The notes beneath the pieces are model-generated. The model saw nothing but the letters and a program-made list of their open reading frames with translations, did not search any database and was not told the DNA's origin. DNA of 64,000 nt from Dendrolimus kikuchii (Eukaryota > Arthropoda > Insecta > Lepidoptera > Lasiocampidae): NCBI GenBank assembly GCA_019925095.2, contig CM034414.1, positions 1,838,001 to 1,902,000 on the forward strand. Direction: 5' to 3'. Below are positions 61,623 to 64,000 of this stretch, in pieces. Made by a program: the position numbers and the translations under genes. Position 1 is the stretch's first letter. Each line of letters begins with the position of its first letter.

Positions 61623-63076
61623 TAAAACTTTAAACGATATTCAGTTTTTTTTACATCCTCTTTGACGATATTTGTAGCACGCATTCTGTCAATTCTACAT
61701 CAAACGTCATAAGGTTACATTACAAAGTTTATATTGTCCAAAGCGCTAAGGTTAGATTAGAAATAATTTTATATGATGGTTAAGTATTCTTAAATTTTCT
61801 AATTATCCTTCACACAACTTACATCTTATCGGTCACGATCATATATAATTATTTTAGGTACTTTATTTCAATACAATTGTGCCGTTGATAAGAAAATATA
61901 AAAAACATAGTGTAAAAATATCTCCGAAAATTATTCAAAATACTTCGTTTCAAAATCCATCTCTTTGTCCAACAATATGCTACAATTGGATCCGTAGGAA
62001 GTCTAAAACGTAATATAAACTAGTTTAAGAAAACCGGACATACAAACATTACATGTCTGTTTTCTATAGATTTTTTCAATTATTCATATTTCATAAATAA
62101 AAAAGAAATCGTAACAAAAGTCCCCAAATTTTGGAAAATAAGTCACACTTTTCACCTGACAACATCAATCAATTCGATAACCTTGAAAATGTCGAAATTA
62201 AATTTCACGTTTTTACAAAGAAATCATGAGAAAAGTGTTAAGTTTTCCGATTAGATGACATCTCATCCTTATCCTTTCCCGTTTTAAAATAGTTCCGACA
62301 GATTTTAATAGCGCAGGCCGGCATAATATTTTTTTTTTGCAAGAGCTCTAACCAGTAAAGTAATCGAAACGACACTAACAGGCGTGGGAAGCCACTGAAG
62401 CCAGTGCACCAATTTTGGTGCACTGTTTTTGGGCCGTTTTTGTGCAATTGATGCGTGATCTAGACGTTTATATGATCTAAGGTTAATATATTATTTCTAA
62501 AGATATATTATACATTTTATTTAATACAATGCAAGAAAACTTAACTTATTTGTATTGTATTCTACTCATAGTCCCTCAAGACTATAATCTACTTATAGAA
62601 ATATATATAAAAACTCTTGAATTTGAAAAAAATGGGAAGTCAGATAGATATAAAGATAAGACAATTTTTTATATATATAGGTATATTGCTTTACATAAAA
62701 CATAATCATAGTGTAGTTGTATAAATTTACATAGATATTGGGGAGATAAAGGTTAATTAGTTGGCTTTATGAATGCGAGATAATAATCCTTTACGAGCCC
62801 ATTTGGTTATTTTATAATTTAATTAATCTGTTGGGAACTAAGAAGACGAGATTGAAAAAAACGAGCGGCTTACGTTGTAACAAGATATTATATTTAGAAG
62901 TGATGTCAATAGTGGCATAGACGACACAAAAAAGCAACAACGCAGTTAATAAAAAAAAAAGTTTACTACAGACATACATACAAAATAGGTTCTATTTTCA
63001 GCAAAGTATACATAAAAAAAAAACATTAAAATGCCTGTCCATATCAAAATGGTGGAATATATTGTGTCATAACTAT
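61623..63076. other. Intergenic, no gene seen
   Basis: 1.45 kb of AT-rich DNA. A 69-codon minus frame at 62238-62447 has no recognisable domain. Confidence 0.5.
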
Positions 63077-63880
63077 TGTTACGAGTTTAGTGGGCCTCGA
63101 ATTAAAATGCCGTTAAAATTACTATAGAATTTATTAGAACTATACAAACACGTATAACACAGGAACAAGTATAACCGAACACAACAAATCCAAACGTAAT
63201 GCAGAAGGTCGTAATTCAATGAAACGCGCAAAGTATGTCACTATTAGAATCCCGAATATACACACGTCACGCGCGTATCGTAGTCGTAGCCCAACTGCCC
63301 CCTCTCTCTCGATTTTTTTTAATTGCAGGAGGCAGACGGCCCACTTAATGGAAAGCGGTTACCATCGCCTATGGACATTTGCAACACCAAAGGTGCTACA
63401 AATGCGCTGCTGCTCTCTTAAAGGAGACTGGAAACTGGTCACTAATGCCGGAACACAACTCAAGGTTGCTATGGCGACATGCTTTAGACCAGGGGTCGTA
63501 GCCATCCAGTCGGGCAAATGCTTTAACACCTGGCTGTGGGTTGCTTATCGCCTCTTACGACAGGCCGCCCGGCCTCAGGAAATTGTATTCTTTCTCCGTT
63601 CCTGCACGGATAGTCTCTCTCCATCAATCTCAATCTCCATAAGGCCGTCGTTTTATACTACACAAATGGAAATCAATCCGCAACACCTGGCTAATGATGC
63701 TAATGAGTGAGTACAATAGGCTATTCTTCATAATAATTAGAAACGTATGCTAATAAATAAGTGAACAAAAGAAGACGATCATAAAAGGATTACAATTAGT
63801 TCAAATGCCGACAGGTAATAAAATGTGCTTTAACAGATTTGTTCGTGGAAATTGTCTTTGTCGACGCCTAGGTTGTAACA
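63077..63880 (-). mobile_element. LTR1 solo LTR carrying an S1 insertion
   Basis: TGTTAC at 63077, GTAACA ending 63880, perfect 4-bp duplications CTAT at 63073-63076 and 63881-63884. Without the S1 copy its length is about 505 bp, like the other LTR1 copies. Confidence 0.92.
63312..63610 (-). mobile_element. S1 retroposon inside LTR1
   Basis: Antisense from tttttttaattgcaggaggc to ttcctgcacggat. The 12 bases normally before gcagacggc are missing. Confidence 0.94.
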
Positions 63881-64000
63881 CTATTATTTATACGATGCTG
63901 AACTGTTAGATTGAGAAGATTACCTTGAACAATAAATCATCATCATACGCGAATGTTTAAGATTAGATTTATCTGATTTTATACATAGAATGATGTATAT

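Noticed and set aside
1..64000. CRISPR arrays, bacterial operons, rRNA genes
   Set aside because: No short direct repeats with regular unique spacers, no ribosome-binding sites, no rRNA-like conserved blocks. Tandem repeats here are minisatellites or microsatellites.

Overview
The window looks like accessory, repeat-dense DNA from an insect nuclear genome, most likely a moth or butterfly (Lepidoptera). It is AT-rich, with no bacterial operons or ribosome-binding sites. Its families are ones I associate with lepidopteran genomes: Helitrons that start TC and end CTAG, microsatellite-tailed RTE-type LINEs, poly(A) retroposons and a Ty3-like solo-LTR family. The order is inferred from this repeat repertoire and from a peritrophin/mucin-type gene; it was not checked by search.

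Family labels used below are local to this report. S1: about 310-bp poly(A)-tailed SINE-like retroposon ending CTGCAATAAAA, more than 30 copies. L-A: RTE-like LINE 3' ends with a (TATG)n tail, about 19 copies. L-B: a second LINE whose C-terminus contains FGVETLGPWGP. L-C, L-D, L-E and L-H: other LINE C-terminal fragments. LTR1: solo LTRs with 4-bp target duplications. Hel: non-autonomous Helitrons. P1: Penelope-like or foldback repeat containing a CGAAACGTC hairpin. M1/M2: short inverted-repeat elements. F1, G1, K, Q: interspersed repeats of unknown class. S2: a tRNA-derived SINE.

Layout. 1-728 (minus): LINE ORF1 with a PHD-type zinc finger and an FP-like segment, open at the window edge. 0.7-31 kb: stacked retroposons, Helitrons, four LTR1 or LTR-derived pieces, a foldback element with an internal minisatellite (18 kb), and a duplicated Q repeat interrupted by a 740-bp poly(A) insertion (26-28 kb). 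31-45 kb: nested LINE fragments, the best dated L-A copy (34.5 kb), G1+S1 composites (37 and 40.8 kb) and a tandem duplication (43.3 kb). 45.2-47.3 kb: a hAT element with an 8-bp target duplication and a relic of the transposase C-terminus, carrying nested Helitron, P1, L-A and S1 pieces. 48-55 kb: more LINE, S1 and Helitron stacks.

The only convincing host gene is at 55.9-60.1 kb, plus strand. One exon encodes a signal-peptide core and most of a six-cysteine chitin-binding domain (peritrophin-A/CBM14). After a 1.4-kb intron, the last exon completes that domain and encodes about 26 near-identical 27-residue Asn/Thr/Pro/Trp repeats, each with four N-glycosylation sequons. This predicts a secreted, very heavily glycosylated chitin-binding mucin. 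The first coding exon was not found. The rest, 60.2-64 kb, is mostly featureless AT-rich DNA with one Helitron and a solo LTR that contains an S1 insertion.

Apart from splicing of the mucin gene, nothing here suggests genes working together. The visible biology is mobile-element invasion, nesting and co-mobilisation.
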